From assembly GCA_052246725.1 (NCBI GenBank), contig JBQQCL010000002.1: a DNA stretch of 64,000 nt. The stretch is one strand, 5' to 3'. Below are positions 17,349-26,126 of the stretch, piece after piece. Source of the DNA: Pseudalkalibacillus sp052246725 (lineage in GTDB: Bacteria > Bacillota > Bacilli > Bacillales > Fictibacillaceae). The notes under the pieces are model-generated. The model had not been told where the DNA came from. It worked only from the letters and a program-made list of their open reading frames with translations, and ran no database searches. How positions within the stretch are numbered: the first letter of the stretch is position 1; each line of letters begins with the position of its first letter. A program made the position numbers and the translations under genes.

Positions 17349-18461
17349 ATGTACACATTCGAAACGAAACTAGCCCAGATCGGAAACCGCAGTGAGAGCC
17401 TCACAGGAACAGTCAATCCACCTGTATATTTCTCAACTGCATACCGGCATGATGGAATCGGTCAATCATCCGATTATGATTATATCCGGACAGGAAATCC
17501 AACACGAAAGATTCTTGAAGAGACCATCGCCGACCTAGAAGGCGGTGATCAGGGGTTCGCCTGCAGCTCCGGGATGTCTGCAATCCTGACATTGCTCTCG
17601 TTGTTCCAGTCAGGGGATGAATTCATTGTTTGTAAAGATTTATATGGCGGAACTTACCGGCTCTTTGAAAAAGGTTTCCGTAAATGGGGGCTTAACTGCA
17701 AGTATGTCGATACGGTAGACCCCGCAGCGATTGACCATGCGATCACAGACAAAACGAAAGCGATTTTCATCGAGACGCCGACCAATCCGCTTATGGAAGA
17801 GACAGATATACCAACCGTTGCTGCAATTGCAAAAGAACATGGATTATTGCTCATTGTCGACAACACCTTCTACACACCTCTATTGCAACAGCCGATTGAG
17901 CATGGGGCGGATATCGTCATCCATAGTGCCACCAAATATTTGGGGGGTCATAATGATGTCCTTGCTGGCTTGATCGTCGCAAAAGGAAAAGAACTGTGCG
18001 ATGCGCTGGCAGACCACCATAATGCGGCAGGTGCTGTGTTGAGTCCATTCGATTCCTGGTTGTTGATGAGAGGGATGAAAACATTATCTTTACGCATGGA
18101 AAGACATCAGGTAAACGCGCAGCGTATCGCAGACTACTTGTCGACACACGAAGCTGTCCCCGATGTGCTTTACCCCGGTCGAGGCGGAATGCTTTCTTTC
18201 CGGATCATCGACGAATCCTGTGTCGATCCGCTTTTACAATCACTGTCACTGATATCCTTTGCGGAGAGCCTGGGCGGTGTCGAAAGCTTCATCACCTACC
18301 CTGCTACCCAGACACATGCAGATGTACCGGAAGAAATCCGCACGAAAAACGGTGTCTGTAACAGGCTGCTCCGGTTTTCTGTCGGAATAGAAGATGCCGA
18401 TGATCTCATTAAAGACTTAGAGCAATCACTAACAAAAGCATGTACGGAGGTTTTAACATGA
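17349..18461 (+). CDS. metI: Cystathionine gamma-synthase / O-acetylhomoserine thiolyase
   Basis: PLP-dependent Cys/Met-metabolism enzyme of 370 residues that joins cysteine to an acylhomoserine in methionine biosynthesis. Family motifs include YIRTGNPTRKILE, the PLP lysine in VIHSATKYLGGHNDVLAG and the SLGGVESFITYPA end block. It lies behind a SAM-I riboswitch and overlaps metC by an ATGA junction, as in B. subtilis metI-metC. Confidence 0.93.
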   Translation: MYTFETKLAQIGNRSESLTGTVNPPVYFSTAYRHDGIGQSSDYDYIRTGNPTRKILEETIADLEGGDQGFACSSGMSAILTLLSLFQSGDEFIVCKDLYGGTYRLFEKGFRKWGLNCKYVDTVDPAAIDHAITDKTKAIFIETPTNPLMEETDIPTVAAIAKEHGLLLIVDNTFYTPLLQQPIEHGADIVIHSATKYLGGHNDVLAGLIVAKGKELCDALADHHNAAGAVLSPFDSWLLMRGMKTLSLRMERHQVNAQRIADYLSTHEAVPDVLYPGRGGMLSFRIIDESCVDPLLQSLSLISFAESLGGVESFITYPATQTHADVPEEIRTKNGVCNRLLRFSVGIEDADDLIKDLEQSLTKACTEVLT

Positions 18462-19642
18462 GTCACCAAAATAAACTATCATTTGAAACGAAGCTCCTTC
18501 ACAATGACCATAAAATCGATCCGGCAACAGGCTCGGTCAGTGTTCCGATCCACCCTTCTTCTACCTACCACCAGTTCGATATCGACGAGTTCGGAAAATA
18601 CGATTACAGTCGTTCATTGAATCCGACAAGGGAGGCATTGGAAGAAACGATCGCCTCGTTGGAAGAAGGCTCAAGAGGTTTCGCTTTCGCATCTGGAATG
18701 TCTGCGATCTCAACCGCTTTCCTCCTTTTGTCGCAAGGTGACCACGTTCTCATCTCGGAAGATGTATATGGCGGCACCTATCGTATGGTAACAGAGGTCC
18801 TGTCAAGATACGGAATTGACCATACATTTGTGGACATGACCGACCTTTCAGAGGTTGAAAAGCAGATTCGTCCAAATACGAAAGTTATTTATGTAGAGAC
18901 ACCTTCGAATCCGCTGCTGAAGGTTACAGACATCGAATCCATCGCAAAGCTGGCAAAACAAGCAGGCGCTCTTACTTTCGTTGATAATACGTTTTTGACA
19001 CCAGCCATACAAAAGCCTTTGGCACTTGGAGCCGATGTTGTATTGCATAGTGCGACTAAATTCCTGTCAGGCCATAGTGATGTCGTAGCCGGTCTTGCCG
19101 TCGTTAAAGATGAGGCGATTGGAGATAAATTGGCATTCTTGCAAAACTCATTCGGCGCAGTCCTTGGAGCTCAAGATTCATGGCTCGTCCTCCGCGGACT
19201 GAAAACACTTCATGTAAGACTTGAAAAATCGATGGAATCTGCTGAAAAAATCGCACGTCATCTCCAAGGACATCAATTAGTAAAGCACGTCTATTATCCT
19301 GGACTTTCAGATCACAATGGGTATCACTTGCAAAATCACCAGGCAACTGGCGCTGGAGCTGTCCTTTCTTTTGAGCTTGAAAATGAACAAGTTTTACGGT
19401 CATTCGTCAAAAAGGTGCAACTGCCTGTATTTGCCGTTAGTCTCGGGGCTGTGGAATCAATCCTCTCCTATCCCGCAAAAATGTCACATGCTGCAATGCC
19501 AGAAGTGGAACGGAGACGGAGAGGAATCACGAATTCGTTGTTACGATTATCCGTCGGTCTTGAACATCCAGATGACCTCATCCAGGATATTGAGACAGCA
19601 CTGGAACACCAGGTCAACATCGCAGCAACACCAGGCTTTTGA
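18458..19642 (+). CDS. metC: Cystathionine beta-lyase
   Basis: PLP-dependent lyase of 394 residues converting cystathionine to homocysteine, pyruvate and ammonia. The PLP lysine is in VLHSATKFLSGHSDVVAG, and SLGAVESILSYPAKMSH is the typical substrate block. The ATG at 18458 overlaps the metI stop (ATGA) and has the RBS ACGGAGG; the longer reading from 18440 is less likely. It is co-transcribed with metI under SAM control. Confidence 0.92.
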   Translation: MSHQNKLSFETKLLHNDHKIDPATGSVSVPIHPSSTYHQFDIDEFGKYDYSRSLNPTREALEETIASLEEGSRGFAFASGMSAISTAFLLLSQGDHVLISEDVYGGTYRMVTEVLSRYGIDHTFVDMTDLSEVEKQIRPNTKVIYVETPSNPLLKVTDIESIAKLAKQAGALTFVDNTFLTPAIQKPLALGADVVLHSATKFLSGHSDVVAGLAVVKDEAIGDKLAFLQNSFGAVLGAQDSWLVLRGLKTLHVRLEKSMESAEKIARHLQGHQLVKHVYYPGLSDHNGYHLQNHQATGAGAVLSFELENEQVLRSFVKKVQLPVFAVSLGAVESILSYPAKMSHAAMPEVERRRRGITNSLLRLSVGLEHPDDLIQDIETALEHQVNIAATPGF

Positions 19643-19689
19643 ATTAGAAAATCAACATTTCATTTCACAATACCTTCTTAATAACATAG

Positions 19690-19727
19690 AAACGCCAGTG
19701 ATTTCGTATGCGAAACCACTGGCGTTT
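19690..19727. terminator. Terminator between metC and the phnC-like gene
   Basis: AAACGCCAGTG and CACTGGCGTTT form a perfect 11-bp stem between the convergent operons. Confidence 0.85.
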
Positions 19728-19765
19728 AATATGAGTGGAAATTATTTAATCGGGACTTGTTTCCC

Positions 19766-20518
19766 TTATTCATCATAAATCCGGCTGAGCCACTCTTCGG
19801 ATACGCCATCTGGTGAGCCATCATAGATCAGCTTTCCGTCCTTTAAGGCGAGTACTCTTGTCGCATACCGTTTGGCTAGTGTCACATCATGGACATTGAT
19901 GAGTGTAACGAGCTCATGTTTCTTATGGATTCGCTGGATGAGATTAAAGATACGATTCGCTGTCCCTGGATCGAGACTTGCGACAGGTTCATCTCCAAGA
20001 AACACTTTCGGCTTCTGAAGCAATGCGCGAGCTATGGCTACACGCTGCTTTTGCCCTCCACTTAAATGTTCGACTCTTTTATACTGATGATCTGTCAATT
20101 CCACACTGCTTATTGCCCTGAGTGCTTCTTCCTTTTCCACTTTTGAAAAATAACCGATCAAATTTTTCCAATCGTTTCGTTTTCCGAATGTACCCGTGAG
20201 CACATTTTGCATAACAGATAGACGAGGAATGAGGTTGAAATGCTGAAAAATCATCCCCATGTTTGTGCGTACTTTCCTTAGGGCTGGTTCGTTAAACTTG
20301 GTGATCTCTTCTCCTAGAAAGTAGACTCTTCCTCCTGTTGGCATGTGCAAGCCATTCAAACATCGGATCATCGTCGACTTTCCTGCCCCGCTTTTCCCTA
20401 ATACACAAACGAATTCCCCAGGATTCAACTCCAGATTGAAATCAGCCAATGCATCCTTATTCGAACCTCGATATCGGACAGTTACATGTTCAAGTTTGAT
20501 AATCGGCTCCTTATCCAT
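19766..20518 (-). CDS. PhnC-type ABC transporter ATPase (candidate selenium importer)
   Basis: ATP-binding subunit of a PhnCDE-class importer, 250 residues. It has Walker A GKSGAGKSTMIRCLNGL, signature LSGGQKQRVAIARALL, Walker B VFLGDEPVASLDP and the H-loop NVHDVTLAKRYA. The ATG at 20518 shares one base with the permease stop (TGATG) and has AAAGGTG upstream. By family it would import phosphonate or phosphite, but no phosphonate genes are nearby. It is the last gene of the selB operon, suggesting a selenium compound (inference). Confidence 0.9.
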   Translation of the reverse strand: MDKEPIIKLEHVTVRYRGSNKDALADFNLELNPGEFVCVLGKSGAGKSTMIRCLNGLHMPTGGRVYFLGEEITKFNEPALRKVRTNMGMIFQHFNLIPRLSVMQNVLTGTFGKRNDWKNLIGYFSKVEKEEALRAISSVELTDHQYKRVEHLSGGQKQRVAIARALLQKPKVFLGDEPVASLDPGTANRIFNLIQRIHKKHELVTLINVHDVTLAKRYATRVLALKDGKLIYDGSPDGVSEEWLSRIYDE

Positions 20519-21276
20519 CAAATCACCTTTTCCCTGATTTTGCTGCCTGCGAAGTCCACAATAACCACCATGATCATGATCAGAAGCACATCGATCGCAA
20601 CAGACGAATACGCGAATACTTTAAAATGATTGAACAACTGCTGCCCGATACCTCCCCCACCGATGAAGCCCAAAATGAGAGACGTCCGGATCGCTACTTC
20701 GAACCTGTAGAAATAATGCGATAATACATTCGGCCAGATTTGCGGGAGAATCGAGAAGACATTCGCAATCCAACCTGTGGCACCAACAGATTTCATCGCT
20801 TCTTGCGGCCCGACTTCCGCTGCTTCGATCAGTTCCGAAATCAGTTTTCCGAGCACACCGATATTATGAAGGATGATTGCAAGGACGGCTGGAAATGGCC
20901 CTAATCCCAATGCTGTCAAAAAGACCAGACCAAAGACGATTTCAGGTACCGATCTCAAGAAACTTAGACTGATACGGAAAAAGCCATATAAAAAAGGCGA
21001 ACGGCTCGTGTTCCGAGCCGCCGCGAATGCTAGTGGCAATGCAAAAACGAGTCCAAGGAAACTTCCCAGGAATGCCATGGCCAATGTATCAAGACTCTCC
21101 ATGATCATCCTCGGTAAAATTTCCATATTCATCGGGAACCAACCAGACAAAAAGTCAATCATATTCCAAAAATCCTTGAATTTTGCCAGATCAAATTCTG
21201 TTGCGCGCATACTCAGCTGGATGACTACGATGAGTCCTATCACAATATATAAGTGGCGCCTCTTGAACCAAGCCAT
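20518..21276 (-). CDS. PhnE-type ABC transporter permease (candidate selenium importer)
   Basis: Membrane subunit of 252 residues with about six hydrophobic segments. The EAA-type loop is visible as EAAEVGPQEAMKSVGATGWI, followed by FEVAIRTSLILGFIGGGGIG, both typical of PhnE. It starts five bases after the PhnD-like stop with the RBS AGGAGTAG and overlaps the ATPase start. It should form the transmembrane channel with the adjacent ATPase and lipoprotein. Substrate is inferred from the selB context only. Confidence 0.9.
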   Translation of the reverse strand: MAWFKRRHLYIVIGLIVVIQLSMRATEFDLAKFKDFWNMIDFLSGWFPMNMEILPRMIMESLDTLAMAFLGSFLGLVFALPLAFAAARNTSRSPFLYGFFRISLSFLRSVPEIVFGLVFLTALGLGPFPAVLAIILHNIGVLGKLISELIEAAEVGPQEAMKSVGATGWIANVFSILPQIWPNVLSHYFYRFEVAIRTSLILGFIGGGGIGQQLFNHFKVFAYSSVAIDVLLIMIMVVIVDFAGSKIREKVI

Positions 21277-21281
21277 GAAAT

Positions 21282-22166
21282 CTACTCCTCTATAACTCCT
21301 TGCTTAATTGCTGCTTTACGGATACTTTCATAATCTTCGTTGCTTGCCTCGGTGAAACCAGAAGCTCCGAATGCATCCAAGATTTCTTCATCTTCTATTC
21401 CAACGAAAACCTCTTGCAGCTTCTTTTTTGTTTCTTCATCCATTCCTTTGTTGACAGCCCATGGGTATTGGAACAGCTTGTCAGATTCCCAAATGACTTT
21501 CAATTGATCACCATCGACTGTCCCAGCTTCAACGAGTTGATTGTAGATCGCACTGTCAACCGCTCCAGCAGTCACTTGTTTGTTCTGCACTGCTAAGGAT
21601 GTTGCGTCATGTGAGCCAGTGAATCGTACTGTTTTGAATTCGTGGTTGTCTTTATCGGTATAAACGTTACGATCTTTCAATTCGATGCTAGGAATCAACG
21701 AGCCTGAAGTCGAGTTCGGGTCACCAAACGCGAAATCGACCTCTTTACTTTCTTTCAACAGGTCTTCCAGAGACTCATAGGGATTGTCGTTATGGGTGAT
21801 GATGTAAGAATGATAAAACGGTTCACCATCAACGAGTTGTGTAATGATGGCCTCAGCTCCACTCTTTTCATGGGCGATGACATACGTCAATGGTCCGAAA
21901 AACGCCATATCAATCTTTTCGTAGTTCATTGCTTCGACTACCCCGTTGTAGTCAGGGTATGTATCGATTTTGACTTCTCGGTCCAGTTCCTTAGATAGTT
22001 TTTCCTGGAGCTTATCCATCGCGCCTTGCATTTCACCTTCTGTTTGGGAAGGGATGACGCCGATGGTCAGTTCTTCACCCTTTTGATCCGATCCTTCATC
22101 GCTACCGCCACATGCTGCAAGAACGGCTAAAAGAAAGACTATAACCATTGCAAATGATTTTTTCAT
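21282..22166 (-). CDS. PhnD-type substrate-binding lipoprotein (candidate selenium importer)
   Basis: A 294-residue lipoprotein with signal peptide and lipobox LAACGG. The PhnD/phosphite-binding-protein fold is shown by LTIGVIPSQTEGEMQGA, MAFFGPLTYVIAHEK, FAFGDPNSTSGSLIPSIELK and AGAVDSAIYNQL. Its ATG overlaps the glycosyltransferase stop (ATGA), tying it into the selB operon. Phosphonate, phosphite or a selenium oxyanion/organoselenium compound are all possible ligands; the operon favours selenium (inference). Confidence 0.88.
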   Translation of the reverse strand: MKKSFAMVIVFLLAVLAACGGSDEGSDQKGEELTIGVIPSQTEGEMQGAMDKLQEKLSKELDREVKIDTYPDYNGVVEAMNYEKIDMAFFGPLTYVIAHEKSGAEAIITQLVDGEPFYHSYIITHNDNPYESLEDLLKESKEVDFAFGDPNSTSGSLIPSIELKDRNVYTDKDNHEFKTVRFTGSHDATSLAVQNKQVTAGAVDSAIYNQLVEAGTVDGDQLKVIWESDKLFQYPWAVNKGMDEETKKKLQEVFVGIEDEEILDAFGASGFTEASNEDYESIRKAAIKQGVIEE

Positions 22167-23200
22167 AGTTGTTCACCTCTTATGGATTGATAAAGTACTT
22201 GATATTGCTGCATTTCTTTCTCAAGGGAAAATTCATTCAGCATCCGATCCCTGCCCTTTTTTGACAGTTGTTCATAGAGGTTTTCATCCTTGATCAGCTG
22301 TAAAAATTGCCCCTTGAACTGCGTCGGATTTTCAAAAATAAAGCCATTGTTCCCGTGATCGATCAAGCTTTCATTCCCCGAATTTTTCCTTGCGATGACC
22401 GGTTTCCCATGATATAGGGCTTCCATCAGTGCAATCGGCTGTCCTTCAGATTTCGACGTATTGATGACCACATCTGCCCATTCATATAAAGCTGACATTG
22501 ATGCGAACGGAACACTTCCTATATATCTAAACCATGGATGCTTGTTTTCATAGTGCCTGACAAGATCTGTTTCTTCTTTTTCAAGAGGTTCACCTGCAAT
22601 GACAAATTCCAGATCAGGGTAGTTGAGGGTCAATGATTCAACTTCGTCCATAACATAGAAAACATCCTTTACCTTCCGAATGCCAGATGGCAAAAGAATT
22701 CTAGGGCGACCATTAGGTAAATGGATATCCAATGATTCCTTTTTCTCTGGAATCCAGATACTCTGAGGCACCACCTCAACCCTGTCTCTGAGTTCAGGGT
22801 AGGTTGCGATGACCTTCTCTGCAGCTTCCACTGTAAAAACGGTTATAAAGGAAGCGTTCAATAATAAGTCTTTTGAAATTGGATGATCCATCTTTTCATT
22901 TACATCAGTCCCGCCGGAAGTGACAATATAAGGTTTTTCTAAGCTTACCCTTTCTTGCTGCATCCACTTCGAGAACCTGTCGAAATGTAAAATATGAAAG
23001 AGGTCACAAGACTCCATTTTCTCCTGAGCCGCCTGAGCCCAATTCTCCTCTTCATATGCGAAAACCTCGACAGGAAATCCCAGCTCACGGAGCCCTTGCA
23101 CAATCCTTCGAGCCGTAATTGAATTACCGCGCTGACTATGGAGATAAGGACTCAAAAATCCTATCTTCGTTTCATTGGTTGTCTGTGAGGTATTTCTCAA
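22163..23200 (-). CDS. GT4-type glycosyltransferase coupled to selB
   Basis: GT-B fold glycosyltransferase of 345 residues. The N-terminal half begins IGFLSPYLHSQRGNSITARR. The donor-binding half has ILLPSGIRKVKD, the ADVVINTSKSEGQPIALMEA E-x7-E motif and GKPVIARKNSGNESLIDHG. There is no signal peptide. The frame opens with TTG at 23200, overlapping the end of selB by 29 bp; a later start is possible. Its stop overlaps the PhnD start. Sugar and acceptor are unknown; a selenosugar role, as for SenB, is speculative. Confidence 0.87.
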   Translation of the reverse strand: MRNTSQTTNETKIGFLSPYLHSQRGNSITARRIVQGLRELGFPVEVFAYEEENWAQAAQEKMESCDLFHILHFDRFSKWMQQERVSLEKPYIVTSGGTDVNEKMDHPISKDLLLNASFITVFTVEAAEKVIATYPELRDRVEVVPQSIWIPEKKESLDIHLPNGRPRILLPSGIRKVKDVFYVMDEVESLTLNYPDLEFVIAGEPLEKEETDLVRHYENKHPWFRYIGSVPFASMSALYEWADVVINTSKSEGQPIALMEALYHGKPVIARKNSGNESLIDHGNNGFIFENPTQFKGQFLQLIKDENLYEQLSKKGRDRMLNEFSLEKEMQQYQVLYQSIRGEQL

Positions 23201-25106
23201 GCTTATGATTCACCCACTTCCTTTGATCATCAACACGGAGTGTCATACCTAAAGCATCTACTTTTTCAAGGAAAAGGATGCAGTATTTGCGTGACAGTTT
23301 AAGGATCGCCTTCGCATCCTGTACAGTAAAAGACTCTGAACTCGTTCCATCACGCAATGCAATCAGCGCTCTATCAAACACTTCTCGGTGGACGAAAGTT
23401 CCGTCTTCGAGCGTCATAGCTTGTCCTGTCTCAATCAGATAACGCTCCAATTCTTCGAAATAGTTTTGAGGAATGCTCTGTTGGTTGAACATTTCCTCTA
23501 ATCCTTCGTGTTTGAATCCCGCCTCTTTCAATTGCTGTATAACATTTTGCAGCCGTTTTTCCCACTGTTTTGGAAAAGAAGGCGTATGTCGACCCTGTTT
23601 TAAGTAATGGCCGATTTTTACAATTGATTCCATTTTCATTGATTCAGATAGCGCAAATTCGACAAGTACTCCAGGGTAAAGAATCTTTAATTCCTGTACG
23701 ACCTCGGCTTTCCCAGGCCCGATCCTCATAGGGAACTTAACGTGATAGTCTGCTAGCAAGCCTTCCAGCCGGTTTCTAGCTGAATCTACCTCATCGGATA
23801 ACGCAACCAGATCGGTATCGATATTGACAACGATGTCCTGTTTTTTCATTTCTTCAACCGTTCGTTCTGTATCTTTTTCAGGCTCCCCAATCTCCTTACT
23901 TAAAGCGGGGATCGTTGCAGCTTTCATTGTCTCAAGCGCACGAGTAATCCGCTCCTCGCTTGTGCCTTCCATTTTCTTTTGAAGCATATCGATCGTTACT
24001 GATCCGAATTTATACTTTTCACCGAAAGGATCAAGAACCCATCCACCTCCGATCGTTTCTACAGGAGATGGTCTACGGAGAATGAACCGGTCCCCTCTCA
24101 ATACCGATAATTCTTCATCTAATCGAACCTGACAAAGAATGTTCATGTTATCGCTCTCACGCAATTCATTCCGGTCAAAAAAGACAATTGTCCCCATCAC
24201 TTCAGACGTTCCGGTATGAAGCTTCACTCTGGACCGTTGCTTGAGGTCATAATCAAGTTGACGATGAACATCGAGAACGAGATCGATCGTCTTCGAAGGA
24301 CTTAAGGAACGATTTGTCGTCAACTGATCGCCACGCGCAATCTCTTTTGAAGAAACCCCTCCGATGTTGATCGCGGCACGCTGACCCGCCATTGCATGTT
24401 GGACTGTTTGTTTGTGGACCTGGAGCTGGCGGACCCTGACCTTTTCATTCCGAGGTAAAAGGATTACCTCATCTCCTTCATGTACGGTCCCTTCAAAAAC
24501 CGTTCCACGTACGATTGCTCCTTTTCCTTTTAAAGTGAAAGCCTGATCGATCGGCATCCGGAAGTTTGAGGAAGAATCCCTTTGCTTCACTTTGGGTAAT
24601 TGTTCAATAATCCCCTTCTTAAGTTCTTCAAGTCCTTCTTTCGCCAAACTGTCTACAAAAAACATGGGAGCTTTTGCGAAAGTTCCTGCTGTAAATTCAC
24701 TGCGGATGTCGTCTTCTACAAGGCTAAGCATTTCAGGGTCTACTTTGCTGGTTTTCGTGACAGCGATGACGGCATGTTCAATCCCAAGGTAACTTAAAAT
24801 TTCCGCATGCTCTCTTGTCTGCGGCATGACTCCTTCATCTGCTGCTACGACGAGAATGACAAAGTCAATCCCGGCAACACCAGCAATCATCTGCCGGATA
24901 AACCGTTCGTGGCCAGGAACATCGATGATGGACACCTGAAAGCCTTCCCCTAAATCAAAAGGCGCATAGCCCAGCTCAATGGAAATATTCCGTTCTTTTT
25001 CTTCCTTTAAACGATCGGTATCGATATTCGTCAATGCTTTTGTCAACGACGTTTTACCGTGATCGATATGTCCCGCCATACCAATTGTAAAATATGTATC
25101 GGCCAT
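23172..25106 (-). CDS. selB: Selenocysteine-specific translation elongation factor
   Basis: GTPase that carries Sec-tRNA(Sec) to UGA codons marked by a SECIS hairpin. It has 644 residues. N-terminal EF-Tu-like motifs are GMAGHIDHGKTSL (P-loop), DVPGHERFIRQM (G3) and AVTKTSKVD (G4). The C-terminal half holds the winged-helix repeats that bind SECIS RNA (for example TVQDAKAILKLSRKYCILFL). The ATG at 25106 follows AGGTG. It heads a five-gene operon with a glycosyltransferase and PhnDEC-type importer. Confidence 0.97.
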   Translation of the reverse strand: MADTYFTIGMAGHIDHGKTSLTKALTNIDTDRLKEEKERNISIELGYAPFDLGEGFQVSIIDVPGHERFIRQMIAGVAGIDFVILVVAADEGVMPQTREHAEILSYLGIEHAVIAVTKTSKVDPEMLSLVEDDIRSEFTAGTFAKAPMFFVDSLAKEGLEELKKGIIEQLPKVKQRDSSSNFRMPIDQAFTLKGKGAIVRGTVFEGTVHEGDEVILLPRNEKVRVRQLQVHKQTVQHAMAGQRAAINIGGVSSKEIARGDQLTTNRSLSPSKTIDLVLDVHRQLDYDLKQRSRVKLHTGTSEVMGTIVFFDRNELRESDNMNILCQVRLDEELSVLRGDRFILRRPSPVETIGGGWVLDPFGEKYKFGSVTIDMLQKKMEGTSEERITRALETMKAATIPALSKEIGEPEKDTERTVEEMKKQDIVVNIDTDLVALSDEVDSARNRLEGLLADYHVKFPMRIGPGKAEVVQELKILYPGVLVEFALSESMKMESIVKIGHYLKQGRHTPSFPKQWEKRLQNVIQQLKEAGFKHEGLEEMFNQQSIPQNYFEELERYLIETGQAMTLEDGTFVHREVFDRALIALRDGTSSESFTVQDAKAILKLSRKYCILFLEKVDALGMTLRVDDQRKWVNHKLEKYLTDNQ

Positions 25107-25223
25107 GCAATTCACCTACTGCTTTAGATTCTTATTCTACTTTATCGACTCAAGGGTAGAGAAGCAAGAATTTCCTCTTGTTCTGATTGAGTTACTCGGG
25201 AATACACTATGTAAAGAAATAAA

Positions 25224-25796
25224 CTAGACCATCTTTTCAGCTGCTTTCTTTTTTTCAATATATCTGTAGATGGTCGCTCGGCTCAGTCCTGTTTCCTTTA
25301 CAATATCGCGCATCGTATAATCACCGGAACAATACATATCATACGCCTTTTCTTTAAGATCAATATTCATTTCAGATCTCCCAAGCTTCACCCCTTTTTC
25401 ACGTGCGTTATCAATCCCTGATCGAATCCGTTCACTATGGACCTCCCGTTCGAAATCAGCAAATATATCAATCCAGTTGAAAACAGACTCTCCATTTTCT
25501 GAAGAAGTATCGATGTTTTGTGTAAGCGAAATCAAATCGATTCCACGTTCTTTCAATTCGTCCGTTATGGATTGGAGATCCTGGATACTCCTGGCGAGTC
25601 GATCCAACTTCATGACAACCACGATATCGCCTTCCCTTGCATAATCGAGCATTGCCTTCAAACCAGAACGTTCGATGTTACTATTTGAACGATCGTCGGT
25701 GAATACCTTATCACATCCAAATTCCTCGAGCACCTCCACCTGTTCCTCAAGCGCATCATTCCGTGCTGCTACTCTTGCGTACCCAAGCTTCGCCAT
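25224..25796 (-). CDS. Resolvase/invertase-family serine recombinase lacking the catalytic Ser
   Basis: Protein of 190 residues with a small serine-recombinase catalytic domain (MAKLGYARV..., VVVMKLDRLARSIQDL, FADFEREVHSERIRSGI) and a C-terminal helix-turn-helix (MRDIVKETGLSRATIYRYIE). The nucleophile position, normally YARVS, reads YARVA (codon GCA), which should abolish strand cleavage; the conserved arginines remain. Three inverted repeats lie upstream in res-like order. It may now act only as a DNA-binding protein. It is a possible relic of the element that brought the selenium genes. Confidence 0.9.
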   Translation of the reverse strand: MAKLGYARVAARNDALEEQVEVLEEFGCDKVFTDDRSNSNIERSGLKAMLDYAREGDIVVVMKLDRLARSIQDLQSITDELKERGIDLISLTQNIDTSSENGESVFNWIDIFADFEREVHSERIRSGIDNAREKGVKLGRSEMNIDLKEKAYDMYCSGDYTMRDIVKETGLSRATIYRYIEKKKAAEKMV

Positions 25797-25866
25797 ATCT
25801 CTGCTCCTTTCAAATCATCGATTATGTTACTTCTATGATATAACAAAACAGTGATGTTTCATAATT

Positions 25867-25909
25867 GTGTATCATTTTAAAATATTAATGAGATATATTT
25901 TTGATACAC
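25867..25909. repeat. Res-like inverted repeat nearest the recombinase gene
   Basis: GTGTATCA (25867-25874) and TGATACAC (25902-25909) form an inverted pair in an AT-rich spacer, about 70 bp upstream of the recombinase start. Confidence 0.6.
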
Positions 25910-25937
25910 CCATAATAATGATGGTTCTTTGTGCCTA

Positions 25938-25973
25938 TAAATGTATCATAAAAATAAGTTAATGATACATTTA
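25938..25973. repeat. Res-like inverted repeat, middle
   Basis: TAAATGTATCAT (25938-25949) and ATGATACATTTA (25962-25973) are a perfect 12-bp inverted repeat with a 12-bp spacer, 36 bp in all. Confidence 0.75.
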
Positions 25974-26039
25974 GGGGAGGAGTGGATAACTGGGGATAAC
26001 TGGGGATAACTATATTTCAATTGTGACAAAAGGATTTGT

Positions 26040-26067
26040 CGTATCAAAATATTCAGATTTTGATACG
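26040..26067. repeat. Res-like inverted repeat, distal (28 bp)
   Basis: CGTATCAAAAT and ATTTTGATACG are a perfect 11-bp inverted repeat around a 6-bp spacer. The 28-bp total equals the usual size of the crossover site (site I) of Tn3-type res loci. Confidence 0.75.
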
Positions 26068-26110
26068 GAGGATAAACAGTGGAAAACTCTGGACAACTGG
26101 GGATAATTTT

Positions 26111-26126
26111 GTAACGTTTTCGTTAC
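26111..26126. repeat. Short perfect palindrome GTAACG-TTTT-CGTTAC
   Basis: A 6-bp perfect stem with a TTTT loop inside the DnaA-box-like cluster. It could bind a dimeric regulator; function unknown. Confidence 0.5.

Noticed and set aside
19766..22166. PhnCDE-type genes as a phosphonate uptake system
   Set aside because: Not excluded, but no C-P lyase, phosphonatase or phosphite dehydrogenase gene is near, and the overlap with the selB operon points elsewhere.
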